Notes: generated by a model from the letters alone, not told the origin. A stretch of DNA of 49,483 nucleotides from Paenibacillus lactis (GCF_017873605.1 NZ_JAGGKI010000031.1:1-49483), one strand, 5' to 3'. Shown: positions 8,557 to 17,216, numbered from the stretch's first letter. Translations and numbers: made by a program.

Positions 8557-9435
8557 CTAACCCTTAATACCTGACAATTGAATGCCCTCTATGAAATACG
8601 ACTCCGCATACAGAAATAACATTACCATCGGGGCCATATAGATCATGGATGCAGCAAAGGCAATCCCCCGGTCGCTATCATTAATCCTGGATAAAAAGAC
8701 GGACAGCGGCTGCTTGAACGGGTCGTCCAAAAAAATAAGCGGCTGTTCCACCATGTTCCAATAATCAACGAACAGCAAGATCACAAGTGCGGCCAATCCC
8801 GGCTTGATCATCGGAACAATCATCGTTATAAAAATCCGCAAATGTCCGGCACCGTCGATTTTGGCTGCTTCAATGTAGGCATAGGGAATGTCCAGCATGA
8901 ACTGTCTGAGCATAAATACACCAAAAGCTGCGAAAATACCAGGAACAATGATGGCGCCCGTACTATTCAGCATGCCAAGCTTATCGACCATAATATAATT
9001 GGGTACCAGCGTGACTTGGAACGGCATGAGCATCGTCATGACATAGACCAAAAACATCGTATCCCGGCCGCGGAAAATCAGCTTGGAAAATGCATAAGCA
9101 GCCAGTGCCGCGACGAGTGTCTGACCTACAATAATCGGCATCACCATGAACACGGAGTTCCAGAACATCGTCAGATACTTCGGGTTGTCAATGAAAACCT
9201 TCCCATACTGTGCAAAAGACACCTTGTCCGGAATCAGTTTCAGGTTCGCAAAGGAGCCGTCTCTACCCGCAGTAGTTTCATTCATTTGTCCGATGAGGCC
9301 ATAATTGATTTCAATTTCCAGTTCTGTCATCAATGAATTTGTGAAAGTAATCACAATTGGGGATATTAAGATCATAGCAATAACACCCATGACAAACGTT
9401 AAAGCACTTTTTTTCAATATGTAGGCTACTTGCAC
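8557..9435 (-). CDS. carbohydrate ABC transporter permease (MalG/YtcP type)
   Basis: A 292-residue inner-membrane permease with about six membrane segments. The cytoplasmic EAA loop (YIEAAKIDGAGHLRIF) contacts the ATPase. A periplasmic-type insertion of about 45 residues after the first helix (residues 40-85) is longer than in plain MalG proteins. The start is GTG at 9435 with GGAG eight bases upstream. It is 17 bp downstream of the partner permease, so the two form the heterodimeric pore. No ATPase gene lies in the operon, so a shared MsmX-like ATPase is likely. Confidence 0.93.
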   Translation of the reverse strand: MQVAYILKKSALTFVMGVIAMILISPIVITFTNSLMTELEIEINYGLIGQMNETTAGRDGSFANLKLIPDKVSFAQYGKVFIDNPKYLTMFWNSVFMVMPIIVGQTLVAALAAYAFSKLIFRGRDTMFLVYVMTMLMPFQVTLVPNYIMVDKLGMLNSTGAIIVPGIFAAFGVFMLRQFMLDIPYAYIEAAKIDGAGHLRIFITMIVPMIKPGLAALVILLFVDYWNMVEQPLIFLDDPFKQPLSVFLSRINDSDRGIAFAASMIYMAPMVMLFLYAESYFIEGIQLSGIKG

Positions 9436-9452
9436 AGACTTCGCTCCACCTC

Positions 9453-10319
9453 CTATTCCATGTACTGCCGATGTCGGCGCTCAATCGCAAACAGCACTAG
9501 TACAATCAGTAAAATACAGAGAAACATCAGGGTTGCCGCCGCAGTCAGCTTTTGAATGTCGAGTGACACGAACATATTGTTCATGTAATGCTGCATCATA
9601 TAAATGCTGTCATGGGGGTAATCACCTGCGATCAGATACGTTTCACGGAACACTTTGAATGAATTGATAATGGACATGATCACAACAAAAAACATCGTGG
9701 AAGTCAGATAGACCAGAGTAATACTTCGGAATTGCCGTAAACGACCAGCCCCCTCAATCCGGGCCGTTTCGTAGTAATCCTTCGGAATTTGCTGTAGTCC
9801 CGCCAGGAATAAAATGACGTTGTAACCGATGTTCTTCCATAGGTACACAATGATTACGACCCAACGTGCCGATTCCGTCTTCATCCAGTCCACCCGTTCA
9901 TATCCGAAGCTGTTCAGCCATGCGTTCAGGGAGCCGTTCCAATCAAACAGCAGCTGCCAGATCATGATGATGGAGGCGACGGGCACAACAAGCGGCATAA
10001 CATAAGCTGTACGTAGCCATTTTTGAATATATGTATTCTTATTCAGCAGCATCGCTAACCCGAGTGACAGCATGACCATAAGCGGAACACTGACCGCGCT
10101 GAAGTAAAACGTGTTGGATACCGCCTTGCGGAAGGAACCACTTTCAAGCAGTTCCAGGTAATTATCGAATCCCACAAATTCGCCGCCCAACGATTGGCTC
10201 ATAAAGGAATAATACATACCCATGGCAAACGGGATAAGATAAAAGAGTGCAAATCCGATACCGCTTGGTACGAGAAAAAACATGGCCGCCGAAGCATCCT
10301 TACGGAGCCATTTTTTCAT
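9453..10319 (-). CDS. carbohydrate ABC transporter permease (MalF/LplB type)
   Basis: A 288-residue permease with six predicted membrane helices, beginning MKKWLRKDASAAMFFLVPS. The EAA loop reads YYETARIEGAGRLRQF, which is the docking site for the ATPase. It is the first gene of the five-gene operon: AAGGAAGGA lies about ten bases before the ATG. It pairs with the permease encoded directly downstream. The MalF-type start and the absence of a large periplasmic loop fit the LplB/UgpA subgroup found in many Paenibacillus polysaccharide-oligomer importers. Confidence 0.93.
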   Translation of the reverse strand: MKKWLRKDASAAMFFLVPSGIGFALFYLIPFAMGMYYSFMSQSLGGEFVGFDNYLELLESGSFRKAVSNTFYFSAVSVPLMVMLSLGLAMLLNKNTYIQKWLRTAYVMPLVVPVASIIMIWQLLFDWNGSLNAWLNSFGYERVDWMKTESARWVVIIVYLWKNIGYNVILFLAGLQQIPKDYYETARIEGAGRLRQFRSITLVYLTSTMFFVVIMSIINSFKVFRETYLIAGDYPHDSIYMMQHYMNNMFVSLDIQKLTAAATLMFLCILLIVLVLFAIERRHRQYME

Positions 10320-10493
10320 GATTGACTGATCCTTCCTTTCTCAGTAAAGTTTCGACCTCCATCCTGGCCTGTTGCGCTCCCCACTGCATTTAGAATAAAT
10401 AAGATTGCTTAAGAAAAAAGTGTGGGAAATATTAAAAATACTTAAAATATTGAAGTGACTAGGCGATTTCGTTACAAACAAAAGTGGTACAAC
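10320..10493. other. AT-rich region upstream of the ABC/HlyD operon
   Basis: No gene is seen. The segment 10385-10460 is strongly AT-rich and should hold the operon promoter on the minus strand, but I cannot assign -35 and -10 boxes with confidence, and no cre-like palindrome is present. No two-component gene lies immediately upstream. Confidence 0.4.
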
Positions 10494-10525
10494 AAAAAGC
10501 ACCTGAAAGTATCAGGTGCTTTTTT
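10494..10525. terminator. bidirectional terminator
   Basis: A stem of 13 bp (AAAAAGCACCTGA at 10494-10506 with TCAGGTGCTTTTTT at 10512-10525) with a five-base loop is flanked by A and T runs, so it can end transcripts in either direction. On the minus strand it follows the response-regulator remnant. Confidence 0.8.
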
Positions 10526-10547
10526 CGTGTATTTCAGAGATACGATT

Positions 10548-10703
10548 CTAGTAAGCCAATCCAGCTTCAAGCTTCACAATACGACCCGCTTTTCTGCGGC
10601 AATTCTGTACCCGACGCAGCAGCGACCGAATCCGAATTACAAGCTCCTGCGGATCGAAAGGCTTCACCAGATAATCATCACGTCTAACACGCGAAACTTC
10701 CAT
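10548..10703 (-). pseudogene. fragment of an OmpR-type response regulator
   Basis: The minus strand encodes 51 residues starting MEVSRVRRDDYLVKPFDPQE and continuing LVIRIRSLLRR, then an unrelated tail. The core is the end of a receiver domain (conserved Lys in DYLVKPF) and the linker helix. The rest of the receiver and the whole DNA-binding domain are gone. The terminator at 10494-10525 lies just past its stop, so this is a deleted gene that kept its 3' end. An inverted repeat abuts its broken 5' side. Confidence 0.75.
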
Positions 10704-10713
10704 ATTATACTAA

Positions 10714-10783
10714 AAGTGCACCCCCTAGGATTCATCGGATACCACTAGGGGCTTATCCCATGTCCGCTCTAAGGGGTGCACTT
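10714..10783. repeat. 70-bp element bounded by an 11-bp inverted repeat
   Basis: AAGTGCACCCC (10714-10724) is repeated inverted as GGGGTGCACTT (10773-10783). A second, nested pair, CCCCTAG (10722-10728) and CTAGGGG (10745-10751), can compete with the outer stem. There is no coding capacity. It touches the 5' end of the truncated regulator, so it may be the remnant of a mobile element; a structured RNA is the alternative. The remainder of 10784-10944 holds nothing that I recognise. Confidence 0.5.
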
Positions 10784-10944
10784 CATTTCTCAGATGTTCG
10801 TTATCGTTCTACATCCATTTCATGTTTGGCAGCTGAAATCACCGACAAAAATAATCGATTTCAACGCCAACTGTATCTCAAACTCATATTCTGGACCGCC
10901 ACTAAGTAAAACACAGGAAGGAAAAACGGTGACCGAGATATTCC

Positions 10945-13536
10945 CTATACATTCTCCTGCTTTAACGCATCAATAATGTTTTCCTTTTTTAATTTCCTGC
11001 TGGAAAAAATAATCGCAGAAACGACAATAACAAATACGGCGACGACAACTGACAGCACACTCAGCCAGGGAACGGTGAATCCGTAGCTGAATCTGTTCGC
11101 AAATGACCGATAAATCAGAATCATCACGGCGAAACTGACGGGAAGCCCGAGCAGCAGCGACTTGACTCCATAAAAGATACTTTCATAGTTCATCATTTTC
11201 GCAAAGCCTTTTGGCGTCATGCCAACGGATTTCAACATCGCAATTTCTCGCTTACGAAGGGATAAGCCCGTCGAGATGGTATTAAAAATATTCGCAATCG
11301 AAATCGCGGAGATTAACACGATAAAACCGTACGAAAAGACGGACGTCAATAGAATCTGTTGTTCTTCGCTTTTTCTGAATTGATATACATTGTAGACATT
11401 CAGATTGGTCTCAAACATCTCTTCGATTTCCTGGTGTGTCCTCATTGGCTCCATACTTTTCAAATAGAGGTATGTCTGAACGTTAGCCAGCTCCTCAACG
11501 TCTGCCAATTGATCCATGATGCGTTCCGACACGATCATATTTAACCCACCCACGCCTGCCCCGCTCATTCCCATCGGCGCTTGATCCGTCAGCGCAGCAA
11601 CGGTCACACGTCTTACCTTCGTTTCTTCCGCATTATCTTGATAGCTATTCGTTAGTTCGAAATTTTGACCGACATTCGTATATATGGCCTTCGTCTGGAC
11701 GTATTTCCCCCTATCCAAATCCCGGTAATGAATCGTATCCATCACGATCGCGGCGGGATGATCCGGGTCCCTAAGCTGTTCGAAATTTGCACCGACGGCA
11801 TTGGCATAGGCTTGCAGACTCGAATCGTCTAATGCATGGATCTTAATCTCGTAAGGGTATTTTCCGTCCTGCAGTAAACTCTTATCCTTCTTAGCCATCT
11901 CTTGCAATTCTTCGGAGATGTACGCTTCATCGACCCAAGCGCGCTTATAGAACTCTTGAATCAGGTTGTATTCCAATACACCATCTAAGGATACAATCGA
12001 TTGCAGCAACCGGTCGTCTATTCTTTTTCCATTGCTGTACGACACTTCCATATCATAATTGACGCCTTCCTGCGACAGTTCCAGGGATTGTTTCATGCCG
12101 GCGGTAAAAAACGATACCGTCAAAAACAAAACGATGCTGATGACAAGCGAAAATACAATGGCATGATATCTCCGTTTGTTTCTTTTTAAGTTTTTCAATC
12201 CGATTTCCGCTTCGATGCCGAAGAGCTTGCGAATGAACCTCGATGTTTTCACGGCTTTCGCCGTAAGCTTAACGTCGGACGTTTGGCGAATCGCGTCCAT
12301 GGCGGAAACCTTGGATGCTTTGATCGCCGGCAGATACGTCGAGATGAAAATCGTCAGCATCGAAACAATACAGGCAATCAAGAGTGATAACGGCGTGACG
12401 ATGACCGTCAGCTTTTCACTGCTCCATAATGCCCCTTCAATCATCGGGTTCATGAACCAAAAGGTGATTCCGATCCCAGCAAGACCGCATAGAATACCAA
12501 TCGGGATGCTGATCAAGCCAATGATGACACCTTCAAAAAGCACGGAATTTCGCTTCTGCCTTTTCGTAGCCCCGACGCTCGCGAGCATCCCTAAATGACG
12601 GGAACGTTCCGAGTCGGATATCGCAAACGCATTATAGATGAGCGAAACCGAGCCGATCATAATAACCGCCATCAGGATCGCCGATAAAGAGTACATCATG
12701 CTGTACGATTCTTCGTTTTTGGACAAGCCGTAATAATGCAGCAAGTCGTTATTGTATTGGACCGATTCGATATCGTTTCTCTTTGCCACATTTTCCGCAT
12801 GCGCAAACAAGGACGGTTTGATTTTCTGCAAGACCACCGCTGCATTCACGCGATCGGTTGCCCCGATCATATTTTCATCGACATAACTGATGATCGTATA
12901 ACCCGGGGCCCCCGCCGTTTCCCATTCGGGGCGCTTGATGTAGCCGACCACCGTATAATCCTTTGTCTTGATATGCTGCAGCCTTTCAGTCAATGTGCCG
13001 TTTTCCCTACGCAGCGGTTCGGTCTGATCCAAGGGATGATCGCCCCCTTGTTCGAATCGTTCGCCGATCTGAAGGGTTAGACGATCGCCGATTTCGTACT
13101 TCACTTTGGCGTTCGTTGCAACGGGCTCAGAAATAACCACTTCCTTGTCCGTATGGGGTAGACGGCCCTTGCTTAGTTCAACCTGAAATTGCGTGAAACC
13201 TTGCGCATCATATTCCTTGATGAACAAGTATGGTTTATTGGGATTTTGTCCCCCTTCTAATAGGGTATAGCCAAGATCCCTTGAAATCGCAACGGTTTTG
13301 GTCGCCTCATCGGCTTGTATCGCCGCAAGCTGTTCTTTGGTGACATCATGATATTGAACATGCCACTCCCCGCTATCCGCGATGGTTTGCCTGATCATTA
13401 AATCCGAGAAGGAGAACACAAGCGTAGCGACAGCGGTCACCATGGCAACCGAAATGATGACGCCGAGGATGGTGACAAGTGTTCGTCTCTTGTTTTGCTT
13501 CAAATTCCGGATGGCAAGTTTGTAGACAATATTCAT
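10945..13536 (-). CDS. large FtsX-family ABC transporter permease
   Basis: An 863-residue permease. The N-terminus has the FtsX-type entry helix (NLKQNKRRTLVTILGVIISVAMV, interrupted here only for description), followed by a large extracellular domain (about 45-275), three membrane helices with the first FtsX domain (about 280-410), a second NLKRNKRRYH entry helix (about 450-475), a second extracellular domain (about 480-725) and a final three-helix FtsX domain with a KREIAMLKSVGMT motif. That two-fold arrangement differs from the single extracellular domain of BceB. The start overlaps the ATPase stop by 4 bp. With a kinase of intramembrane-sensing type nearby, a role in peptide-antibiotic or envelope-stress response is likely but unproven. 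Confidence 0.9.
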   Translation of the reverse strand: MNIVYKLAIRNLKQNKRRTLVTILGVIISVAMVTAVATLVFSFSDLMIRQTIADSGEWHVQYHDVTKEQLAAIQADEATKTVAISRDLGYTLLEGGQNPNKPYLFIKEYDAQGFTQFQVELSKGRLPHTDKEVVISEPVATNAKVKYEIGDRLTLQIGERFEQGGDHPLDQTEPLRRENGTLTERLQHIKTKDYTVVGYIKRPEWETAGAPGYTIISYVDENMIGATDRVNAAVVLQKIKPSLFAHAENVAKRNDIESVQYNNDLLHYYGLSKNEESYSMMYSLSAILMAVIMIGSVSLIYNAFAISDSERSRHLGMLASVGATKRQKRNSVLFEGVIIGLISIPIGILCGLAGIGITFWFMNPMIEGALWSSEKLTVIVTPLSLLIACIVSMLTIFISTYLPAIKASKVSAMDAIRQTSDVKLTAKAVKTSRFIRKLFGIEAEIGLKNLKRNKRRYHAIVFSLVISIVLFLTVSFFTAGMKQSLELSQEGVNYDMEVSYSNGKRIDDRLLQSIVSLDGVLEYNLIQEFYKRAWVDEAYISEELQEMAKKDKSLLQDGKYPYEIKIHALDDSSLQAYANAVGANFEQLRDPDHPAAIVMDTIHYRDLDRGKYVQTKAIYTNVGQNFELTNSYQDNAEETKVRRVTVAALTDQAPMGMSGAGVGGLNMIVSERIMDQLADVEELANVQTYLYLKSMEPMRTHQEIEEMFETNLNVYNVYQFRKSEEQQILLTSVFSYGFIVLISAISIANIFNTISTGLSLRKREIAMLKSVGMTPKGFAKMMNYESIFYGVKSLLLGLPVSFAVMILIYRSFANRFSYGFTVPWLSVLSVVVAVFVIVVSAIIFSSRKLKKENIIDALKQENV

Positions 13537-14216
13537 TGACGGATCACCTCGTCTTTGGCAATCTTGCCGTCTACAATTGAAATGATCCTGTCGGCCTGTA
13601 AAGCGATTCGTTCGTCGTGAGTGATGATAATCAGCGTCTGATGATAGGTTTTATTCAACATGTTCAACAGATCGACGATTTCGCTGCTATTTTTGCTGTC
13701 CAAATTCCCCGTGGGCTCGTCTGCCAGCATGATGGCAGGGTTACTGATGATCGCTCTGCCGATCGAAACTCTCTGCTGCTGCCCGCCGGATAACTGATTC
13801 GGCAGGTGGTTTAAACGATGCTCCAAATTCAGCGTCTTTACGAGCGCATCGAACTGCTTCTTATCTTCCTGCTGGTTGTCCAGCAAGAGCGGCAGCGTCA
13901 GATTCTCTTTCACCGTTAAGGTAGGAATCAGATTGAAAAACTGGTAGATCAGTCCGATTTGTCGCCGCCGGAAGATGGCCAGACGCGTTTCGTCCAATGC
14001 ATAGATGTCCGTATTTTCAACGAAAACCTTGCCGTTTGTCGGTCGATCGACGCCTCCCAGCAGATGTAGAAGGGTCGATTTTCCCGATCCGGACGGGCCG
14101 ATAATCGCGACGAATTCGCCTTTTTGAACCGAAAATGAAATATCGTCAAGCGCCTTTACCGCCGATTCGCCAGTGCCGTATATTTTAGACAAATGCTCGA
14201 TTTTTAAAATTTCCAT
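13533..14216 (-). CDS. ABC transporter ATP-binding protein (LolD/MacB type)
   Basis: A 227-residue ATPase. It has the Walker A GPSGSGKST, Q loop (YQFFNLIPTLTV), signature LSGGQQQRVSIGRA, Walker B ILADEPTGNLDS and switch His in IITHD. The TGNLDS ending is typical of the LolD/MacB/BceA group. I start at the ATG at 14216, eight bases after AGGAG; the longer frame to 14309 overlaps the upstream gene and has no site. It forms the engine for the FtsX permease encoded with a 4-bp overlap. Confidence 0.95.
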   Translation of the reverse strand: MEILKIEHLSKIYGTGESAVKALDDISFSVQKGEFVAIIGPSGSGKSTLLHLLGGVDRPTNGKVFVENTDIYALDETRLAIFRRRQIGLIYQFFNLIPTLTVKENLTLPLLLDNQQEDKKQFDALVKTLNLEHRLNHLPNQLSGGQQQRVSIGRAIISNPAIMLADEPTGNLDSKNSSEIVDLLNMLNKTYHQTLIIITHDERIALQADRIISIVDGKIAKDEVIRQ

Positions 14217-14305
14217 TGCCATATCTCCTAAAAGTTTTGTGGGCGTTACTTCTTGAATCGACTGCGTACAAAACTCGCTTCGGAAGCATGGGCGCTCCTT
14301 CAAGC

Positions 14306-15244
14306 TCAATTCCAGCTATATACCATCTCTTGATATCCAACATCCCACAGGATTACATTTCCCTCAATGGTGATCGCAAGCTCATTGGCCTGAGGAAGAT
14401 AAATGGAGCTCATATCCGGCTCATGGCGTCCGGCTTCTACAGATATAGTCAGGAACTCATGTCCATCGGCGGTGACCCTAATGCTGCCCCGGGAATCCTT
14501 CTGATCGGGAATTCCATAATTCAAGAAGAGGTACACCTCCTTCTTATTGCCAAACGTATATGTGTACGTTTCCTTGTTTCTACCTTCAATGCTGTACACA
14601 TTATAATGGGGTTCCACTTTTTGACCACCCATCTCAAAACTGGCCGTTTGGGGTCCTGTTGAAGAATTCCCCGTACTATCCCTTAAATCGTTTATCGCCA
14701 CAAAGGGACCCATCTCTTTGGTGAACGCTTGGTCAACCATTCCGAAGATCCCCCACACCCCGAGCATCAAAACAACGCTGAAAATACCCGCGGCAACAAT
14801 ATTTCTCCAGATGTTTTTCGCGCGAAAGCCAAGTTTGTACGCCCCGAATCCGATGGCTGCTCCCGTTGAGTTCTGTATGACGTCGTTCATGTCGAAGCTG
14901 CCGAGAAAAGTAAGCGCCTGAATCGTCTCCAGCACGAGAATGGACAGGATGAACAGAATCATGAAGCGAACAAAGCTAGTCCGATATAACAACGGAATCA
15001 ATATGCCAAAAGGAATGAAAGCGGCGACGTTCCCGAAACCCACAAAGTCCATCAATGTCGGATGTAGAAGGTCGGATAGACCCGGCAGCCTAAAAAAATC
15101 GTCCGGTAAAAAAATAAAGGTGTACCCCTTGATTTGATCTGCCTTACCTACTCTGCCGAAAGCGAAAAACAAAAAATATAGAATAAACAGGGTGTAAAAT
15201 ATCGTAATAGCAAAAATACTCTTGCGTTGTTGCTTCGATTGCAT
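14306..15244 (-). CDS. VanZ-family membrane protein with extracellular C-terminal domain
   Basis: A 312-residue protein. Residues about 8-165 carry four to five membrane helices with the VanZ-like signature (NVAAFIPFGILIPLL, LETIQAL, FDMNDVIQNSTGAAIGF). Residues about 185-312 form a soluble beta-rich tail on the outer face that is not part of the minimal VanZ domain. VanZ members have been linked to teicoplanin resistance and to cell-wall or lipid-related functions, but the biochemical role is unsettled. It is the first gene after a promoter carrying likely regulator sites and precedes the ABC genes by 89 bp, so it should be co-expressed with them. AGG-type SD (GGAGGTAAGACA) precedes the ATG. 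Confidence 0.88.
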   Translation of the reverse strand: MQSKQQRKSIFAITIFYTLFILYFLFFAFGRVGKADQIKGYTFIFLPDDFFRLPGLSDLLHPTLMDFVGFGNVAAFIPFGILIPLLYRTSFVRFMILFILSILVLETIQALTFLGSFDMNDVIQNSTGAAIGFGAYKLGFRAKNIWRNIVAAGIFSVVLMLGVWGIFGMVDQAFTKEMGPFVAINDLRDSTGNSSTGPQTASFEMGGQKVEPHYNVYSIEGRNKETYTYTFGNKKEVYLFLNYGIPDQKDSRGSIRVTADGHEFLTISVEAGRHEPDMSSIYLPQANELAITIEGNVILWDVGYQEMVYSWN

Positions 15245-15277
15245 TGTCTTACCTCCATCGTTCTTCTGATGAAAATC

Positions 15278-15344
15278 ATTTTATCTGTCTAAAATGACTT
15301 TTCAGTGACGATGGAGATGACAATTCAGTCACTTACGGTGTGAC
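15278..15344 (-). promoter_or_regulatory. VanZ-ABC promoter with paired direct repeats
   Basis: Between the kinase and vanZ-like genes the plus strand reads ATGACTTTTCAGTGA (15294-15308) and ATGACAATTCAGTCA (15317-15331), a 12-of-15 direct repeat with 23-bp centre spacing. A further inverted repeat, GTCAC-TTACGG-TGTGAC, lies at 15329-15344. On the minus strand a -10 like TAAAAT is at 15278-15283, so the repeats cover and lie upstream of the -35 region. Two-turn direct repeats upstream of a weak -35 are typical binding sites for a dimer of an OmpR-type regulator, presumably the one encoded at 16348. Confidence 0.55.
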
Positions 15345-15345
15345 G

Positions 15346-16347
15346 CTAAATCACGTGCTTATAAAATTTAATCCGAAACTGCGTACCCTTCTCGCTGTCG
15401 CTCGTCACATCGATCACGCCGTTCTGGCTGGCAATGATGCTGTGAGCCATCGCAAGCCCTATGCCGATGCTCCCTTCGCCAGCATTCTTTCCTTTGTAGA
15501 AACGTTTAAAAATATAAGGCAAATCCTCTTTCGGTATGCCTTTTCCGTTGTCGGCAATGACGAGTTCCGTAAATAACGCGTTCTCGGAAAATGTGATGGC
15601 GATCGCACCGCCTTCAGGCGTATGCTCCACTCCGTTTTTCAAAATATTGATAACCGCTTCAGCAGTCCAATTGAAATCGCCGACAAAAGAGACGTCGTCA
15701 TCCCCCGCAATGGAAATCGTCTGTCCCTTAATATCCATCGGAATCATTACCGGCTCTAATGCCTTTTGGATAAGGCTTTTCATGGGTATTCGGTCTTTTT
15801 TGAATGGGATGGTCTTCGCGTCCATTTTCGATAGCTTTAACAAAGAAGAAACAAGCCAGTCGATCCGTTCAAGCTGGATGCGAATATGGTGGGTGAACTC
15901 CGTTCTTTTGGCCGGAGGCAGGTCAGGGGCGCTTAGCAGGTCCGCCATGACGGTCATGGAGGTGAGCGGCGTTTTGAGCTGATGCGAAATATCGGAGATG
16001 GCATCCGTGAGTTGAAGTTTGTCCCGCTGCAACAACGACCGGTGCTCCGACAGCATGCGCGTCACTTTGTAAATATCATTCTTCAGGATGCTGAGCTCGC
16101 CTTCTTGATTATCCCGTACGTCAAGGGTATCATTGCCGCTGCTAATCTCCCGCAAATAGACGGACAGCTTTTCAATTTCGCGGTATCTCCATCTCGTATA
16201 CAATAAGCTGCTGCCAATGAGCAAAATCGATAGAAAGAAAACGAGTGCCGTGGCGGCAGGAGAAATCATAAGAGCGCCAACAATCGCCGCTAAGCTGATT
16301 AAACCCATGACGAACAATAACATCTTTATTTCTCGATTGCGCAGCAT
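15346..16347 (-). CDS. sensor histidine kinase, intramembrane-sensing type
   Basis: A 333-residue kinase with two membrane helices (about 9-28 and 31-51) separated by almost no extracellular loop, the layout of intramembrane-sensing kinases such as BceS. The phospho-acceptor is His122 in SDISHQLKTPLTSM. The N box is around Asn238 (INILKNGVEHT) and the ATP lid ends with GIGIGLAMAHSII. Such kinases usually detect a signal through a partner ABC transporter, and a FtsX-type transporter is encoded just downstream. Its start codon is the base after the regulator stop, so it is translationally coupled. Confidence 0.92.
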   Translation of the reverse strand: MLRNREIKMLLFVMGLISLAAIVGALMISPAATALVFFLSILLIGSSLLYTRWRYREIEKLSVYLREISSGNDTLDVRDNQEGELSILKNDIYKVTRMLSEHRSLLQRDKLQLTDAISDISHQLKTPLTSMTVMADLLSAPDLPPAKRTEFTHHIRIQLERIDWLVSSLLKLSKMDAKTIPFKKDRIPMKSLIQKALEPVMIPMDIKGQTISIAGDDDVSFVGDFNWTAEAVINILKNGVEHTPEGGAIAITFSENALFTELVIADNGKGIPKEDLPYIFKRFYKGKNAGEGSIGIGLAMAHSIIASQNGVIDVTSDSEKGTQFRIKFYKHVI

Positions 16348-17031
16348 CTAATCACCAACCTTATATCCCAGGCCGCGTACGGTTTTGATCAATGTCGGAT
16401 GTCCGGGATCATCCTCCAGCTTTTCCCGCAGCCTTTTGATATAAACGGTTAACGTATTGTCGTTCACGAAATCGCCGGCCACATCCCAAATCTGCTCTAA
16501 AAGCTGATTTCTTGAGAGCACTTGTCCAATATGGTTGCCAAAGATCAAGAGCAATCGATACTCCAAAGCGGTCAGCGAAATCTCGGTACTGTTTTTAAAG
16601 ACTTTTCCTTCCAGTGTGTTGATGCGGATATTATCGATGTCTATGATGTTTTTGGTTTGGGACGGCTTTTGATATCTCCGCAAGACAGACTTGATCCGCG
16701 ACAGAAGTTCGCGAACTCGAAAAGGTTTGGTAATATAATCATCGGCTCCCATATCAAGCCCCATTACGACATTGACCTCATCATCGATCACCGTTAAGAA
16801 GATGACCGGAATGTCCCGCCGCTCCTTCACCATCTTGCACAATTCATAGCCGCTTCCGTCCGGAAGCTGCAAATCGAACAGGCATAAAGCGAACTGATCG
16901 ATATCTTCGGCGAGCACCTGTTTTGCGGATGCGACATCATGGCAGATAACGGTTGAATAGCGCTCTTGCTGCAGCGAATATTCCAGACCGGACGCAATTG
17001 TTTTATCATCTTCCACTAACAAGAATTTCAT
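16348..17031 (-). CDS. OmpR-family response regulator
   Basis: A 227-residue regulator. Receiver domain: acidic pair in LVEDDK, phospho-acceptor Asp53 in CLFDLQLPDG, Lys102 in DYITKPF. The winged-helix output domain ends in VRGLGYKV. I favour the ATG at 17031 (MKFLLVEDD), the usual family start; an ATG five codons earlier is also possible and shares the same weak AGG site. It should control the VanZ-ABC promoter about 1 kb downstream, where a direct repeat is seen. Confidence 0.93.
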   Translation of the reverse strand: MKFLLVEDDKTIASGLEYSLQQERYSTVICHDVASAKQVLAEDIDQFALCLFDLQLPDGSGYELCKMVKERRDIPVIFLTVIDDEVNVVMGLDMGADDYITKPFRVRELLSRIKSVLRRYQKPSQTKNIIDIDNIRINTLEGKVFKNSTEISLTALEYRLLLIFGNHIGQVLSRNQLLEQIWDVAGDFVNDNTLTVYIKRLREKLEDDPGHPTLIKTVRGLGYKVGD

Positions 17032-17107
17032 ATCCAAAACGATCATCCTAACGTTTGATTGAATTTATGACCCCATCTTCATTCTGATAGTTTACCAACG
17101 CACTAGG

Positions 17108-17139
17108 AAAAATAAAAGCCGTTCCCATAAGAAAACGGC
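17108..17139 (-). terminator. terminator upstream of the regulator
   Basis: On the minus strand GCCGTTTTC-TTAT-GGGAACGGC (17118-17139) is followed by TTTTATTTTT (17108-17117). It would stop leftward read-through into the regulator gene. No gene is seen between this terminator and the one at 17290. Confidence 0.65.
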
Positions 17140-17177
17140 AGTCCACTTCGGAAGCAAATTGAGAAGGGTATAGTTGA

Positions 17178-17216
17178 GATCCTGATCTAATCGGGAATCG
17201 GCTCAGTTCTTGTCCC
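17178..17216 (+). repeat. dispersed intergenic repeat, copy 1
   Basis: The segment contains TAATCGGGAATCGGCTC followed by GTTCTTGTCCC. Nearly the same string occurs at 40756-40789, and related ones near 24800, 43400 and 47530. It lies between two terminators with no coding sequence. Confidence 0.6.

Noticed and set aside
10455..10748. A 97-codon plus-strand frame across the terminator and inverted repeat
   Set aside because: The opposite strand carries a recognisable receiver-domain fragment and a bidirectional terminator crosses the frame.
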